DNA from: an uncultured Collinsella sp. | GTDB lineage: Bacteria; Actinomycetota; Coriobacteriia; Coriobacteriales; Coriobacteriaceae | Length of the DNA: 5,668 nt | Assembly: GCA_902491765.1 (NCBI GenBank) | Contig: CABUIY010000034.1 | Location: 1-5,668, forward strand | Reading direction: 5' to 3' | Part shown: positions 4,518-5,668 of the stretch, piece by piece | How positions within the stretch are numbered: the first letter of the stretch is position 1 | Layout of the letters: each line of letters starts with the position of its first letter | Notes under the pieces: generated by a model | Databases searched by the model: none | The model's input: the letters and a program-made list of their open reading frames with translations, nothing else | Told to the model about the DNA's origin: nothing | Position numbers and translations under genes: made by a program

Positions 4518-5668
4518 ATGCCCGACGACCGTAACGATAACAATTCCCAGACTCCCCGGGAGCCTAAGATCCCGGGGGTGCCCGGAGGCAAGAAGCCCAC
4601 GCGTACGGGCTGGCTGTATTTTATTTTGGCTTGCGCGCTCCTGGGCTACGCCTTCTTTAACATGGGCTCCGGCTTTGCCAATTCCAGCAATACCGTTAAG
4701 CTCGCGACGAGCGAGATGGTGAGTGCCATCAAGCAGGATCGCGTCGAAGATCTGACCTATACGGTTCAAGACGGAAGCGTGACGGGTCATTACTGGAAGA
4801 CGAAGAAGGACAAGGGCGATACGAGCGAGCTCAAGAGCTTCTCCTCGACCTATGTCGGCTCCGATTCGCTTGCCGAGCTCATGGCGGAGCACCCCGATAC
4901 CAAGTACATCGTCAACACCAACGATCCCGATTTTTGGGGCGACTTGGCGATGAGTGTGCTTCCGACGATCGCCCTTATCGCCATCATGTTCTACTTTATG
5001 CGCCAGATGATGGGCGCCAACAACAGGAACATGCAGTTTGGCAAGACCAACGCCAAGACCAACGAGGCCACACGCCCCAAGGTCAAGTTTGAAGACGTTG
5101 CCGGCGTGGACGAGGCAATCGAGGAGCTCGAGGAGATCCGTGACTTTTTGAGCGATCCGGATCGCTATCGCAAGCTGGGCGCCAAGATCCCGCGTGGCGT
5201 GTTGCTGGTTGGCCCTCCGGGCACCGGTAAAACGCTGCTGGCCAAGGCCGTTGCCGGCGAGGCGGGCGTGCCGTTCTTTAGCATCTCGGGTTCCGACTTT
5301 GTCGAGATGTTCGTAGGTGTCGGCGCCAGCCGTGTGCGTGACCTCTTTAAGGAGGCCAAGTCCCAGGCCCCGTCGATCATCTTCATCGATGAGATCGACG
5401 CCGTGGGACGTCAGCGCGGAGCTGGCTTGGGCGGCGGTCACGACGAGCGCGAGCAGACGCTCAACCAGCTGCTGGTCGAGATGGACGGCTTTGAGGAAAG
5501 CGAGTCGGTCATCCTGATCGCTGCGACCAACCGTCCTGACATTCTGGATCCGGCGCTGCTGCGTCCCGGCCGTTTTGACCGTCAGGTTACGGTCGACCGT
5601 CCGGATGTGAAGGGCCGCGAGCAGATCTTGCGCGTGCATGCCGAGAACAAGCCGATGGACGAGGACGT
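4518..5668 (+). CDS. ftsH: ATP-dependent zinc metalloprotease FtsH (5' part)
   Basis: Membrane-anchored AAA+ protease that unfolds and degrades misassembled membrane proteins and unstable regulators. The first 383 codons are present; the frame is open at the window edge. A polar cytoplasmic tail (1-30) leads into TM1 (about 31-48), an extracytoplasmic domain (about 50-140) and TM2 (about 143-161). The linker MMGANNRNMQFGK is followed by FEDVAGVDEA (191-200), start of the AAA+ domain. Walker A is GPPGTGKT (232-239), the pore loop FVGV (265-268), Walker B IIFIDE (287-292, D291/E292). The second region of homology ATNRPDILDPALLRPGRFDR carries arginine fingers R352 and R355. The zinc site HEAGH and protease domain lie beyond the window. 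The start overlaps nothing and sits one base after the hpt stop; the second in-frame ATG is inside TM1, so 4518 is the only sensible start. Confidence 0.97.
   Translation, partial: MPDDRNDNNSQTPREPKIPGVPGGKKPTRTGWLYFILACALLGYAFFNMGSGFANSSNTVKLATSEMVSAIKQDRVEDLTYTVQDGSVTGHYWKTKKDKGDTSELKSFSSTYVGSDSLAELMAEHPDTKYIVNTNDPDFWGDLAMSVLPTIALIAIMFYFMRQMMGANNRNMQFGKTNAKTNEATRPKVKFEDVAGVDEAIEELEEIRDFLSDPDRYRKLGAKIPRGVLLVGPPGTGKTLLAKAVAGEAGVPFFSISGSDFVEMFVGVGASRVRDLFKEAKSQAPSIIFIDEIDAVGRQRGAGLGGGHDEREQTLNQLLVEMDGFEESESVILIAATNRPDILDPALLRPGRFDRQVTVDRPDVKGREQILRVHAENKPMDED

Noticed and set aside
3905..4600. Minus-strand open frame (231 codons) opposite hpt
   Set aside because: It is a shadow of the hpt frame, which carries the full PRPP signature, and it crosses the hpt promoter and ftsH start.
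4392..5639. Long minus-strand open frame (415 codons) opposite ftsH
   Set aside because: It overlaps unmistakable FtsH motifs on the plus strand; its His/Leu/Gly-rich peptide is a shadow of that gene.

Overview
The window looks like ordinary chromosome from a high-GC Gram-positive bacterium of the class Coriobacteriia, and Collinsella or a close relative is my best guess. This is an inference from three things: GC-rich codon use, the tilS-hpt-ftsH gene order, and the look of the proteins. No taxonomic marker was searched. The left side (about 100-900) is visibly more AT-rich than the rest.

Layout, left to right. Positions 1 to about 37 match the 3' end of a 5S rRNA, so the window opens at the tail of an rRNA operon, closed by a strong intrinsic terminator (71-100). 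A minus-strand gene (165-632) follows, encoding an unrecognised 155-residue protein with a C-terminal membrane anchor. It is divergent from a plus-strand small heat shock protein gene (910-1341). The 277-bp region between them (633-909) holds several inverted repeats, one with the geometry of an HspR (HAIR) operator. A long bidirectional terminator (1368-1415) separates hsp20 from the convergent minus-strand gene for a YycJ/WalJ-type metallo-beta-lactamase-fold hydrolase (1424-2233). Only 48 bp further, and divergent from it, starts tilS (2282-3820), then hpt (3968-4516) and ftsH (4518 to the window edge, incomplete).

The last three genes form the cluster well known from Bacillus subtilis and many other Gram-positives: tRNA-Ile lysidinylation, hypoxanthine/guanine salvage, and the membrane-bound AAA+ protease. 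tilS and hpt are 147 bp apart, with a nested palindrome and an extended -10 promoter in the gap. hpt and ftsH are 1 bp apart and are almost certainly co-transcribed. hsp20 and ftsH are both protein-quality-control genes, but lie in separate transcription units.

I found no mobile element, CRISPR array, tRNA or clear novel system. The points most worth a second look are the operator-like repeats in front of hsp20 and hpt, and the unidentified tail-anchored protein beside the rRNA operon.
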